Source of the DNA: Bacillota bacterium
Lineage (GTDB): Bacteria; Bacillota; Sulfobacillia; JAIMAT01
DNA: 64,000 nt
Assembly: GCA_029961055.1 (NCBI GenBank)
Contig: JASBVM010000047.1
Span: forward strand, 1 to 64,000
Direction: 5' to 3'
A program made the translations under genes and the position numbers. The notes under the pieces are model-generated. The model worked only from the letters and a program-made list of their open reading frames with translations. It was not told the DNA's origin and searched no databases. Below are positions 38,459-46,246 of the stretch, in pieces (position 1 is the first letter of the stretch; every line of letters starts with the position of its first letter).

Positions 38459-40179
38459 CCCCGTGCCTCACCTCCCGCGGGCTCCGCCTCCAGCCGCCCG
38501 AGCAGGAGCGCCAGCTCGACCAGGGTGGCCAGGCCGAAGAAGAGGCCGAAGCCCATCATCACCGCCCCCGCCAGCTGCTGGTCCAGCATCACCGGGAGGC
38601 CGTAGATCCAGGGCTGGGCGAAGCTCGCGTAAAAGCTGTAAATGGGCGTGGGACTGAACAGGAACCAGATGGGGATGGTCTCCCCGACCAGGAAGGCGAA
38701 GCCGAAGTAGGCGACGCCCACCCCCGGCCCGAAGCGCCCCCGCCGGCCCGGCAGGAGCCCCACCGCCGGCGCCCAGAGGAGGAGCGCCGTGAGGAGGAAG
38801 GTCAGGTGCTCCGCGTCGTGCACCCAGACGGCGCCCTCCGCCAGGTTGTAGAAGAGCGGCGCGTGCCAGAGGAGCAGCAGCGTGTGGAAGGCGAACCAGC
38901 CAGGCCACGGCCGCTCCGCGACGCGGGCCGCCAGCCGGCCCGCATGCTGCGCGAGCCTTGGCGCCAGGCGGCGGCGCGCCCCCTCGGGCAGCGCCCAGGG
39001 AAGGACCGCCAGCGGCGCGCCCAGCAGCAGGAGCGGCGCCGCGACCATGATCAGCAGGTTGTGTTCCACCATGTGGAAGGTCATCAGGTGGTCGGCCAGC
39101 GCGTCCACGGGCGACTCCACCGCCGCCACCCCCGCCGCCAGGCCGCCGAACCAGGCCAGCGCGCGCCAGGCGGGCAGCGCCGGCCTCGGGCTCCTCGCGC
39201 GGAGCCGGTACCCGCCGAGCCCGTAGGCGGCCGCCAGCAGCACGGCGGGCAGCCAGACGGGGGCGTCGGACCGCCAGGGGCCGGTGAGGAGGACCGTGCG
39301 GATGTCGGTGCCCACCAGGCGCGAAGGGTCCTCCAGCGCGGCGCGCGTCACCGGACTGGCATAGGTGCGCTGGGTGCGGAGGAAGGCGACGATGGCGTCG
39401 ATCTCCTGCGCCTGCAGCTTCCTGGGCAGCCGCATGGTGGTACCCGGCTTCACCCCCGCCGGGTCGCGCAGCCAGGCGGCCAGGTGCGCCTCGTCGGCCG
39501 GCACCAGCGCCATGGCGCCCACGCCCAGCCGGTCGCCGATCCCCGTCAGATTGGGCCCCGCCTTGCCCTGGGCCGGCGTGCCGTCGATGGTATGGCAGCT
39601 GCTGCATCCCGCCGACCCGTCGAAGAGCCGCCAGCCGGCCAGCGCCTCGCCCCCCAGGCCGCGGAGCCCCACCGGATGCCGGTGCGAGGCGACCCAGCGG
39701 GCGAAGTCGGAGGGCGACTCCGCCACCACGCGCAGGCGCATGTTGGCCTCGTTGAGCCCGCAGAGCTGCTTGCACTCACCCCAGTAGACGCCGGCGCGCC
39801 GCGCCACCATCAGGCCCTGGTCGGGCCTCCAGGGGTCGGCGGTCAGCTGGCCGACCAGGTCCTGCACCCAGAAGCTGTGGATCACGTCGGCCGAGCGGAC
39901 CTCCAACGCCACCGGCCTGCCCACCGGGATGTGCAGCTCGTTGGCCGTGACGAAGCCGTACTGCGGGTAGCGGAACTCCCACCACCAGGTGTGGCCGATC
40001 ACCTGGACGCGGAGCGCCTGCGAGGGCGTCGCCCGGGAGGCCGGGGGGAGGAAGCGGTAGACGGCCGCGCCGGCCAGGACGAGAAGCATGAGGAAGGCCA
40101 GCCCGAGGCGGGGGTGACGGAGACGGAGGCCCCCGGCTGCCAGCTCAAGCGTCGGACGGCGCCAAGCCCTGCCGCGCAC
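38455..40179 (-). CDS. COX2-cytochrome c-CtaG fusion with an altered CuA site
   Basis: A 574-residue three-part protein. (1) Residues 25-160: one membrane helix plus a cytochrome oxidase subunit II cupredoxin domain (HTWWWEFRYPQYGF, VIHSFWVQDLVGQL). (2) Residues 175-275: a class I cytochrome c (CSSCH at 192-196, axial Met in GTTMRLP near 249). (3) Residues 310-560: a CtaG-type polytopic domain (HMVEHNLLIMVAAPLLLLGAP, WHAPLFYNLAEG, DQQLAGAVMMG). In the CuA loop CKQLCGLNEANM both Cys (136, 140), His101 and Met147 are kept. The usual His is Glu144 and the bridging Glu is Gln138, so a normal binuclear CuA is doubtful. No subunit I gene is adjacent. GTG start after GGGGAAGGAG. Confidence 0.85.
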   Translation of the reverse strand: MRGRAWRRPTLELAAGGLRLRHPRLGLAFLMLLVLAGAAVYRFLPPASRATPSQALRVQVIGHTWWWEFRYPQYGFVTANELHIPVGRPVALEVRSADVIHSFWVQDLVGQLTADPWRPDQGLMVARRAGVYWGECKQLCGLNEANMRLRVVAESPSDFARWVASHRHPVGLRGLGGEALAGWRLFDGSAGCSSCHTIDGTPAQGKAGPNLTGIGDRLGVGAMALVPADEAHLAAWLRDPAGVKPGTTMRLPRKLQAQEIDAIVAFLRTQRTYASPVTRAALEDPSRLVGTDIRTVLLTGPWRSDAPVWLPAVLLAAAYGLGGYRLRARSPRPALPAWRALAWFGGLAAGVAAVESPVDALADHLMTFHMVEHNLLIMVAAPLLLLGAPLAVLPWALPEGARRRLAPRLAQHAGRLAARVAERPWPGWFAFHTLLLLWHAPLFYNLAEGAVWVHDAEHLTFLLTALLLWAPAVGLLPGRRGRFGPGVGVAYFGFAFLVGETIPIWFLFSPTPIYSFYASFAQPWIYGLPVMLDQQLAGAVMMGFGLFFGLATLVELALLLGRLEAEPAGGEARG

Positions 40180-40229
40180 GCGATCGCCGCTCCTTCCCCG
40201 TGCCTGTCTCCGACCCGGTCACACGCCGG

Positions 40230-40721
40230 TCACATCCCCGGCATGGCGGCCGCCGCGCTCCGCACCTCCACGGGCACCTCGACGAGGCCGGCCCGCCGGA
40301 AGCGGAGCTGGAGCTGGAAACGGTCGCCCGGCCGGAGGCTCCTCCGCAGGTCGAAGAGCATGATGTGGTAGCCGCCCGGCGCCAGCGAGAGGCTCTTTCC
40401 GGCGCCCACCTCCAGCCCGCCGGTGACCGGCTGCATCTCCATCACCCCGCCGTTCATCCTGCTCTGGTGGAGCTCGGCGCGGCCGGCCACGTCGGTGCGG
40501 ACGTCGAGCAGCCGGTCCGCCTGGCCGGTGGGGTTCTCGATGGTCAGGTAGACGGCGGCGTTCTGGCCGGCTTCGGCGGCCCGCGCCCAGGCCTGGCGGA
40601 GGCGAAGCGAGTTCTTTCCGGAGGCGGGCGAGGCGGCCCGGGCGGCGCAACCCGCCAGGAGCAGGAGCGAGGCGACCGCCGCCACCGCGGCCCGTCGCAT
40701 CCACCGTGGACGTGCTTCCAT
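40230..40721 (-). CDS. PCu(A)C-type periplasmic copper chaperone (lipoprotein)
   Basis: A 163-residue lipoprotein with lipobox LLLLAGC near residue 24. The PCuAC fold shows the metal motif: His and Met in ELHQSRMNGGVMEM and the later HIM in PGGYHIMLFDL, the H(M)x10Mx21HxM-like arrangement that carries Cu(I) to CuA centres of cytochrome oxidase together with Sco. The ATG follows AGGAGGTCTAGGAAGCAG. It lies between sco1 and the COX2-CtaG fusion in the copper operon, exactly where a CuA assembly factor is expected, although the fused subunit's CuA site lacks its His. Confidence 0.9.
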   Translation of the reverse strand: MEARPRWMRRAAVAAVASLLLLAGCAARAASPASGKNSLRLRQAWARAAEAGQNAAVYLTIENPTGQADRLLDVRTDVAGRAELHQSRMNGGVMEMQPVTGGLEVGAGKSLSLAPGGYHIMLFDLRRSLRPGDRFQLQLRFRRAGLVEVPVEVRSAAAAMPGM

Positions 40722-40780
40722 CTGCTTCCTAGACCTCCTCGCCCGGACGCGAGGCGGCAGGCCCGCTGCTCCGCCTGCCG

Positions 40781-41419
40781 CTAGCGCCCGGCCAGGATGA
40801 GACGGACGTCGTGCAGCATCGCCTCCGGCCGGGTGCCGAAGGAGAAGAGAAGCCTGAGCTGACCGCGCGGGTCGATCAGATAGACGTAGGACGAGTGGTC
40901 GACCAGGTAGGTGGCGGCACCGGCGGCCTGCCGCTTGTGGACGTAGACCCCGTACTCCTTCCAGACCGGCTGCAGCTGCCCAGGGCTTCCCGTCAGGCCG
41001 ATGGCGGCCGGCTCGAAGCCGAAGGGCTCCAGGTAGCCCGCCATGCGGGCGGCCGTGTCCCGCTCGGGATCGACGGTGACGAAGAGCACGCGCACCCGCC
41101 GGGCGTCGGCCCCCAGCCGCTCCTGGACCTGGCGCAGGTCGGAGAGGGTGGTGGGGCAGACGTCCGGGCAGGTCGTGTAGCCGAAGTAGAGCAGGACCAC
41201 CTTCCCGCGCAGCGACGCGAGGTCGAAGCTCCTCCCCCGCGTGTCGGTCAGCCGGAAATCCGGAGCCTGCGCAGGCGGCTGGAGAAGCTCGCCCTGGAAG
41301 CGGGGAGGCGCCAGCAGTTGCAGGCGCCAGGCCGCCGCCGCCACGAGAAGGAGGGCGGCTCCGGCCAGCCCCAGCCAGAGGCCCACCCTCCGCCTTCGCC
41401 CGAGCTGCCCGTTCCGCAC
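40781..41419 (-). CDS. SCO1/SenC-family copper assembly protein
   Basis: A 212-residue thioredoxin-fold protein with an N-terminal membrane anchor (VGLWLGLAGAALLLVAAAAW). The copper-binding CxxxC is in YTTCPDVCPTTLSDL and the third ligand His in YLVDHSSYVYLID, so it should bind Cu and reduce or metallate the CuA site of oxidase subunit II. The GTG start has GGGGTGA upstream. It is the first gene of the copper/oxidase operon; two operator-like repeats lie just upstream. Confidence 0.93.
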   Translation of the reverse strand: MRNGQLGRRRRVGLWLGLAGAALLLVAAAAWRLQLLAPPRFQGELLQPPAQAPDFRLTDTRGRSFDLASLRGKVVLLYFGYTTCPDVCPTTLSDLRQVQERLGADARRVRVLFVTVDPERDTAARMAGYLEPFGFEPAAIGLTGSPGQLQPVWKEYGVYVHKRQAAGAATYLVDHSSYVYLIDPRGQLRLLFSFGTRPEAMLHDVRLILAGR

Positions 41420-41462
41420 GCGACGTCACCCCAGACAGGCTGACGGAACATCTGCCGCACGA

Positions 41463-41487
41463 CAATTGTAAGCGAAGCAATTGTAAG
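41463..41487 (-). promoter_or_regulatory. tandem cop-box-like operator upstream of sco1
   Basis: CAATTGTAAG occurs twice (41463-41472 and 41478-41487), 15 bp apart. With flanking bases the first reads GACAATTGTA and the second AGCAATTGTA, 9/10 and 8/10 matches to the CopY-type operator TACAnnTGTA. On the minus strand each copy also contains TACAAT, a good -10. A copper-responsive repressor of the CopY/BlaI type would therefore occlude the promoter. No such repressor gene is in the window. Confidence 0.5.
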
Positions 41488-41601
41488 AAGGGTGGAGGGG
41501 GGGTGGGATAGCCCGAAAGAACCATTTCTCCATGGCAATGTGCGTAAACGTTCCGGCCGGGGCGGGCCCATGCGCGCAGCGGATGACGGCCCGCGGCAGC
41601 G

Positions 41602-41639
41602 CGAGAGGGCGGCGCGCCCGCCGGCGCACCGCCCTCTCG
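41602..41639. terminator. GC-rich hairpin after the purine permease gene
   Basis: CGAGAGGGCGG (41602-41612) and CCGCCCTCTCG (41629-41639) form an 11-bp stem, 28 bp past the permease stop. There is no T-run, so if it ends transcription it does so imperfectly or with Rho. Confidence 0.5.
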
Positions 41640-41666
41640 GCTCGTCACGGATCGTTCGAATGCGCT

Positions 41667-43019
41667 TCAGGCAGGCAGGACGAAGCTGAGCGCGAAGAGC
41701 GCCGCCACGATCCAGAGCGCCCAGTGGACCTCCCGCGCCCGCCCGGTGGCCAGCTTGATGACGCAGTAGCTGATCAGGCCGTAGCCGATGCCGCGCGAGA
41801 TGCTGTAGGTGACCGGGATGGTCAGCAGCGTGACGAAGGCCGGGAAGGCGTCGGCGAAGTCGTCGAAGGGGATGTCCCTGACGGCGCTCATCATCAGGAA
41901 GCCGACCACGATCAGCGCCGGCGCCGTCGCCTGGGAGGGCACCATCAGGAAGAGCGGCGCGAAGAAGACCGAGACCAGGAAGAGGAGCCCGGTCACGAGC
42001 GAGGTGAGCCCGGTCCGGCCGCCCTCGGCCACGCCGGCCGAGGACTCGACGTAGGTGGTGACCGAGGAGGCGCCGAAGAGGCCGCCCACCATCGCCGCCA
42101 GCGAGTCGACGAGCAGGATGTTGCGCAGGTTGGGGAGGCGCCCTTCCTTGTCCAGGAGGCCGGCTTCGCCGCCCACGGCCACCACCGTGCCCATGGTGTC
42201 GAAGAAGTCGGTCATCATGAAGGCGAAGACCGCGGCCAGCATGCCCAGCCGGAGGGCCCCGGCGATGTCCAGCTGCCCGAAGGTGGCGAACGAGGCGGCG
42301 CCCGGCACCTCGAAGAGGCGCGTGGTCACGTGCGTGATGCCCATGGGGATGCCGATCAGGGTGGTGCCGATGATCCCCAGGAGGATGGCGCCCCGGATCC
42401 GCAGCGCCACCAGCGCCGCGGTCAGGAGGAGCCCGATGACGGTCAGGATGACGCCCTTGTCGGTGACGGAACCGAAGGTGACCACGGTCGCCGGGCTGGC
42501 CACCACCAGCTTCGAGTTGACCAGGCCGATCAGGGCGATGAAGAGGCCGATGCCGACGCCGATCGCCTTCTTCAGGTGGAGCGGGATGGCGTTCATCACC
42601 GCCTCGCGCACGTTGGTCAGCACCAGCAGCGTGACGATGGCACCCTCGACGAAGACGACGCCCATGGCCGTCTGCCAGCTGACGTGCTGGCCGGCGACCA
42701 GGCCGTAGGTCAGGGCGGCGTTCAGCCCCATGCCCGAGGCCAGCGCGAAGGGTGCGTTGGCCACCAGTCCCATGGCGATGGTCATGATGCCGGCCGCCAG
42801 CGCCGTCGCGACCGCCGCGCCGGCCTTGGGCACGCCCGCGTCGCCCAGGATGGCCGGGTTGACAAAGAGGATGTAGGCCATGGTCATGAAGGTGGTGAGA
42901 CCGGCCGTCACCTCGGTGGAGAGGCTGCTCCCCCGCTCGCGCACGCGGAAGAGCCGCTCGAGGAAGGAGTCGGATCCCGCCGCCGCGCGCGCTTCCTGCT
43001 CCGCCTGCAAGACGCCCAC
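41667..43019 (-). CDS. AzgA/PbuG-type purine permease (NCS2)
   Basis: A 450-residue permease with 12-14 helices. The family start EVTAGLTTFMTMAYILFVNPAILGDAG, the DFFDTMGTVVAVGGEAG segment in the middle and the closing YSISRGIGYGLISYCVIKL are typical of adenine/guanine/hypoxanthine:H+ symporters. The GTG start has GAGGAGG upstream with 7-nt spacing. A minus-strand promoter (TTGCCA, 18 bp, TACACT) and two PurBox-like sequences precede it, which fits control by purine supply. Monocistronic, with a hairpin after the stop. Confidence 0.93.
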   Translation of the reverse strand: MGVLQAEQEARAAAGSDSFLERLFRVRERGSSLSTEVTAGLTTFMTMAYILFVNPAILGDAGVPKAGAAVATALAAGIMTIAMGLVANAPFALASGMGLNAALTYGLVAGQHVSWQTAMGVVFVEGAIVTLLVLTNVREAVMNAIPLHLKKAIGVGIGLFIALIGLVNSKLVVASPATVVTFGSVTDKGVILTVIGLLLTAALVALRIRGAILLGIIGTTLIGIPMGITHVTTRLFEVPGAASFATFGQLDIAGALRLGMLAAVFAFMMTDFFDTMGTVVAVGGEAGLLDKEGRLPNLRNILLVDSLAAMVGGLFGASSVTTYVESSAGVAEGGRTGLTSLVTGLLFLVSVFFAPLFLMVPSQATAPALIVVGFLMMSAVRDIPFDDFADAFPAFVTLLTIPVTYSISRGIGYGLISYCVIKLATGRAREVHWALWIVAALFALSFVLPA

Positions 43020-43034
43020 CGCAAGCCCTCCTCA

Positions 43035-43074
43035 AAAACCGAACGTTCGGAATGACAGAGAAAAGAACGATCGG
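43035..43074 (-). promoter_or_regulatory. PurBox-like sites upstream of the purine permease
   Basis: CCGAACGTTCGG (43039-43050) is a perfect palindrome; with its flank AAAACCGAACGTT it agrees with the Bacillus PurR box AWWWCCGAACWWT at 12 of 13 positions. A second copy, GAACGATCGG, lies at 43065-43074, 24 bp from GAACGTTCGG. Both are just downstream of the predicted transcription start, a position suited to repression. No purR gene is in the window. Confidence 0.5.
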
Positions 43075-43085
43075 AAACCGGTGCG

Positions 43086-43115
43086 AGTGTAGCACCTCTC
43101 GGAGGGCGGTGGCAA
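43086..43115 (-). promoter_or_regulatory. promoter of the purine permease gene
   Basis: Read on the minus strand: TTGCCA (43115-43110), 18 bp, TACACT (43091-43086). The start point falls near 43079, overlapping the PurBox-like repeats. Confidence 0.6.
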
Positions 43116-44645
43116 CTAGCCGGCACTGGGCAGGAAGCGCGGCGGCCGCCGTGCCCGTGTCGCCTGCTCGAAGGCGTGGGCGATGCGGAGCAGGGTTGGC
43201 TCGCTCCAGGCGGTGCCCATGAAGGTGATCCCCACCGGCAGCCCGCGGACGGAGCCGGCGGGGACCGTGATCAGGGGATAGCCGGCCCGGGCCGCCGGCC
43301 CCGAGCTTCCCCAGACGCCCTGGTCGCCGTTGACCGGATCGATCAGCCAGGCCGGCCCCCCGCTGGGTGCCACGAGCGCGTCGAGGCGGTGGGCGCGCAG
43401 GACCGCGTCGATCCCCTCCTCACCCCCCAGCCGGCGGCTCCGGGCCAGAGCCTCGCGGTAGGCCGGCTCCGTCAGCGGCCCCTTCTCCGCGGCCATGAGG
43501 AAGAGCTCCTGCCCGAAGAAGGGCATCTCCTCGGCGGCGTGCGCCTCGTTCCAGGCGATCAGCTCGTCCAGCGTCCGCACCGGGACGCCCGGCCGCCCCG
43601 CCAGGTAGGCCTCCAGGTCGGCCTTGAACTCGTAGAGGAGGACGGTCATCTCGGCGTCGTCCTCCTTGTAGCGGGTGGGCGAGGGGAGGTCGGCGGGGTC
43701 GACCAGCTCCGCGCCCAGCTCGCGCAGGGCCTGGAGCGCCCCCTCGCAGACGGCGTCCGCCTTCTCGCTGAACCCCCAGAAGCCCTGGCGGGCGACGCCG
43801 ATGCGGACCCCGCGCAGGTCGCCGCCCAGGAAGCGCGTGTAATCGCCGGCCGCCTTCGCCGCCGCGGCCCTGGTGGCGGGATCGCGCTCGTCCGGCCCGG
43901 CGATCGCCGAGAGGAGGAGCGCCGCGTCGCGGACCGTGCGCGCGATGGGCCCCACCGTGTCCTGGCTGTGCGCGATGGGGACCACCCCGGCGCGGCTGGT
44001 CAGGCCGACCGTCGGCTTCAGCCCCACCACTCCGCAGGCGCTGGACGGGCTGACGATGGAGCCGTCGGTCTCGGTTCCCAGGGCGGCCGCGCAGAGGTTG
44101 GCGGAGACGGCGGCGGCGGAGCCGGAGCTGGAGCCGGAGGGATTCCGGTCCAGCGCGTAGGGATTCCGCGTCTGGCCCCCGCGGCCGCTCCAGCCGCTGA
44201 TGGAGTGGGTGGAGCGGAAGTTGGCCCACTCGGAGAGGTTGGCCTTGCCCAGGAGGACGGCGCCGGCGGCGCGGAGCCGCTCCGCGACGGTGGCGTCGCG
44301 GGGCGCGGGCGTCCCGGCCAGCGCCAGCGAGCCGGCGCTGGTCTGCATGCGGTCACCCGTGTCGATGTTCTCCTTGACCAGGACGGGGATCCCGTGGAGG
44401 GGGCCTCGGACCCGGCCCTCCCGGCGCTCGGCGTCGAGGCGTGCGGCGATCGCCTCGGCGTCGGGGTTCAGTTCCAGCACGGAGCGGAGGCCGGGGCGAC
44501 CGCCCGGCTGGTCGCGGTCGAGGAGCGCGATCCGCTCCAGGTAGAGGCGGGTGAGGGCGAGCGAGGTCAGCTCGCCGCGCGCCAGGGCGGCCTCGAGGTC
44601 GGCCAGCGTCGCTTCCTCCAGGGGGGCGAAGTCGGGCGTTGTCAC
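43116..44645 (-). CDS. amidase (amidase-signature family)
   Basis: A 509-residue amidase-signature hydrolase. The Ser-cisSer-Lys triad is visible: Lys in [15 protein letters not shown] (about 83), and the Gly/Ser-rich block [45 protein letters not shown] (about 165-210) with both serines. It is closest to the amidases that follow the [22 protein letters not shown] pattern, which act on diverse amides or peptide amides; GatA function is unlikely without GatB/C neighbours. The GTG start has a strong GGAGGTGATC. No signal peptide is seen, so it is cytoplasmic. Substrate unknown. Confidence 0.88.
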   Translation of the reverse strand: MTTPDFAPLEEATLADLEAALARGELTSLALTRLYLERIALLDRDQPGGRPGLRSVLELNPDAEAIAARLDAERREGRVRGPLHGIPVLVKENIDTGDRMQTSAGSLALAGTPAPRDATVAERLRAAGAVLLGKANLSEWANFRSTHSISGWSGRGGQTRNPYALDRNPSGSSSGSAAAVSANLCAAALGTETDGSIVSPSSACGVVGLKPTVGLTSRAGVVPIAHSQDTVGPIARTVRDAALLLSAIAGPDERDPATRAAAAKAAGDYTRFLGGDLRGVRIGVARQGFWGFSEKADAVCEGALQALRELGAELVDPADLPSPTRYKEDDAEMTVLLYEFKADLEAYLAGRPGVPVRTLDELIAWNEAHAAEEMPFFGQELFLMAAEKGPLTEPAYREALARSRRLGGEEGIDAVLRAHRLDALVAPSGGPAWLIDPVNGDQGVWGSSGPAARAGYPLITVPAGSVRGLPVGITFMGTAWSEPTLLRIAHAFEQATRARRPPRFLPSAG

Positions 44646-44804
44646 GGCGATCACCTCCGGGTCGTGGCGGGAGCCCGGTCCGCCCAGGGAGCGGCTCCGG
44701 GTCGCCCGTCGCTGGCTTCGCCCCGGCGGGGCCGCTTCCCTGTGAGGGGCAGGACGACCGGGCTTTCCGCCGCCTCCGGGGGGGGGCGACGGGGGGAACG
44801 AAAG

Positions 44805-44829
44805 ACCCCCTGCGCACCGCGCAGGGGGT
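44805..44829 (-). terminator. terminator of the 41-residue membrane protein gene
   Basis: ACCCCCTGCGC (44805-44815) and GCGCAGGGGGT (44819-44829): 11-bp stem, 3-nt loop. On the minus strand it is followed by CTTTCGTT, a weak T-rich tail, 19 bp past the small gene's stop. Confidence 0.6.
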
Positions 44830-44847
44830 GGGCGGGCCATCCCCCCT

Positions 44848-44973
44848 CTACCGGAGGAGCGCCGCCCGCCGCAGACGGAGAAAGGCGCCGAGCCAGTCCT
44901 CCAGTTCGACCCAGGCGACCACCGCCGAGGTCAACAGGGCCACCAGGAACGCATCGGCCAGCCACCAGGTCAT
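44848..44973 (-). CDS. 41-residue single-span membrane protein
   Basis: A short gene with strong local support. The ATG is preceded by GGAGGGGGCTGTGGGG, the product has one clear membrane helix (WWLADAFLVALLTSAVVAWV) and then an amphipathic, basic end (LGAFLRLRRAALLR), and a terminator hairpin follows the stop. A 9-bp stem hairpin (45010-45018 with 45024-45032) lies in its leader. No family is recognised; it has the look of small regulatory or stress membrane proteins. It stands alone between the amidase and the secreted protease, all on the minus strand. Confidence 0.6.
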   Translation of the reverse strand: MTWWLADAFLVALLTSAVVAWVELEDWLGAFLRLRRAALLR

Positions 44974-45096
44974 CCCCACAGCCCCCTCCTCGCCTGCCGG
45001 CCGGGCAGACCGTCCCGGTCACACCGGGACGGGTGCGGAGCCCTTGTAAAAACGTTTGTTACTACACCTAGTATGCGTATTCCTGCCACCGGGCGC

Positions 45097-46026
45097 TCAT
45101 CTCGGAGGGGATCCGCCGCCGCGACCCCCCTGGCTCGAGATCCGGTCGTAGGCCGCCACCGCCCGGGCGACCTCCTGGGCGGGGATGTAGCTGAGCGTGG
45201 CGGCGCCGGCGCTTCCTCCCACGCTGGTGAGAAGGCCGAGCCAACGCCCCTCCAGGAGGCCTCCGGCCTGGGGCAGGGCGAGAAGGGCTCCGCCGGAGCA
45301 GCCGGGCAGCGCCGCCGGCGCCTCGGTGGCCACCGTCGCCCCCTCGAAGCCCGTGGCCGACGTCCCTCCGCCGCGAAAGGCGACCGGGAAGGACTGGAAG
45401 GACCAGGCGGGGCCGCGGACGCAGTCGACCTCCCCTGCCGTCGCCGCCGCCGGCGCCCCGCTCGGGTCGCTCGAGCCGGTTCCGCCGCCCGCCCCCGCGG
45501 GGGCGACCGCGGGAAGCGGGAAGGGCGTCACCTGGTTCGGGTCCAGGGAGGGCACCTCCAGCACCGCCAGATCCACCCCGTCGGCCAGGAAGACCTTCCT
45601 CGCCGGCAGCGCCTCCGGGGAACCGGGCAGGTGGACCGCGACGCCCAGCCAGGTGGCGCCCGGCGGCCCGAGCACGTGCGCCGCGCTCACCACCAGGATC
45701 CGCCGCGGTCGATCCGGAAGCGGGGCGGCCACCACCGTTCCCGTCCCGGTCCGGCGCCCCGCCTGCCCCGCCTGCACGTAGTCCGCCTCCACCCCCACCT
45801 CGCCGGGCGCGGGCGTGGAGCGCTCCGGAGCGGGGGGTGTCCCCAGGTCCACGAGACGGCCGCCGGCCGGCTGGGCGGCGGCCGGAGCCCGACCCTGCGT
45901 CCGGGAAGACGCTCCAGCCCCCGCCAGGGGCCTCCCCTGCGGGACGGCGAAACTGACGAAGCCCACCAGCGTCATGGCCACCAGGAAGCGACGCAGGTGG
46001 CGGAAGATCGCCCGTCCGTCACGCAA
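45097..46026 (-). CDS. secreted trypsin-like serine protease domain protein
   Basis: A 309-residue exported or membrane-anchored protein. An N-terminal basic segment and hydrophobic helix (FLVAMTLVGFVSFAV) precede an Ala/Pro-rich linker. The chymotrypsin-fold triad is visible: His in LVVSAAHVLG, Asp in LADGVDLAVLEV, Ser in ALPGCSGGALLAL, so it may be an active S1-type peptidase acting outside the cytoplasm. There is no PDZ domain, unlike HtrA. The TTG start is chosen because GGAGGTGAC lies 7 nt upstream; a GTG three codons earlier overlaps the site. It is divergent from the NO-related operon. Confidence 0.78.
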   Translation of the reverse strand: MRDGRAIFRHLRRFLVAMTLVGFVSFAVPQGRPLAGAGASSRTQGRAPAAAQPAGGRLVDLGTPPAPERSTPAPGEVGVEADYVQAGQAGRRTGTGTVVAAPLPDRPRRILVVSAAHVLGPPGATWLGVAVHLPGSPEALPARKVFLADGVDLAVLEVPSLDPNQVTPFPLPAVAPAGAGGGTGSSDPSGAPAAATAGEVDCVRGPAWSFQSFPVAFRGGGTSATGFEGATVATEAPAALPGCSGGALLALPQAGGLLEGRWLGLLTSVGGSAGAATLSYIPAQEVARAVAAYDRISSQGGRGGGSPPR

Positions 46027-46133
46027 CCGCGTCACCTCCGCCGCCTCTCGACAGGGCCATGGTGGCTCCGGCCGCTCACAAGAGGACGAGATGGCGCTGA
46101 GAAAACGATAAGAAGACGCCCCGCCCGGCGGCG

Positions 46134-46176
46134 TGTGACCGCGATCACGGCGCCGGCACCGCTGCCCGCCTACGCT
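46134..46176 (+). promoter_or_regulatory. Crp/Fnr-type site A and promoter of the NO-related operon
   Basis: TGTGACCGCGATCACG (46134-46149, centre 46141.5) contains the palindrome GTGACCGCGATCAC. A -10-like TACGCT begins at 46171, 29.5 bp from the centre, which places the site at about -41.5, the class II activator position. There is no good -35, as expected for an activated promoter. Sites B and C show the same geometry. Confidence 0.7.
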
Positions 46177-46246
46177 GGGGCCGCGGGCTGGCGCGGCGCA
46201 GACCGCCGCCTCCGGCGGTCGCGAGCGCCGGCGCCCGCGGAGGAAG

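Noticed and set aside
43019-43090. Purine riboswitch upstream of the AzgA-type permease
   Set aside because: The leader is only about 60 nt and lacks the three-way junction core; PurBox-like repeats explain the region better.
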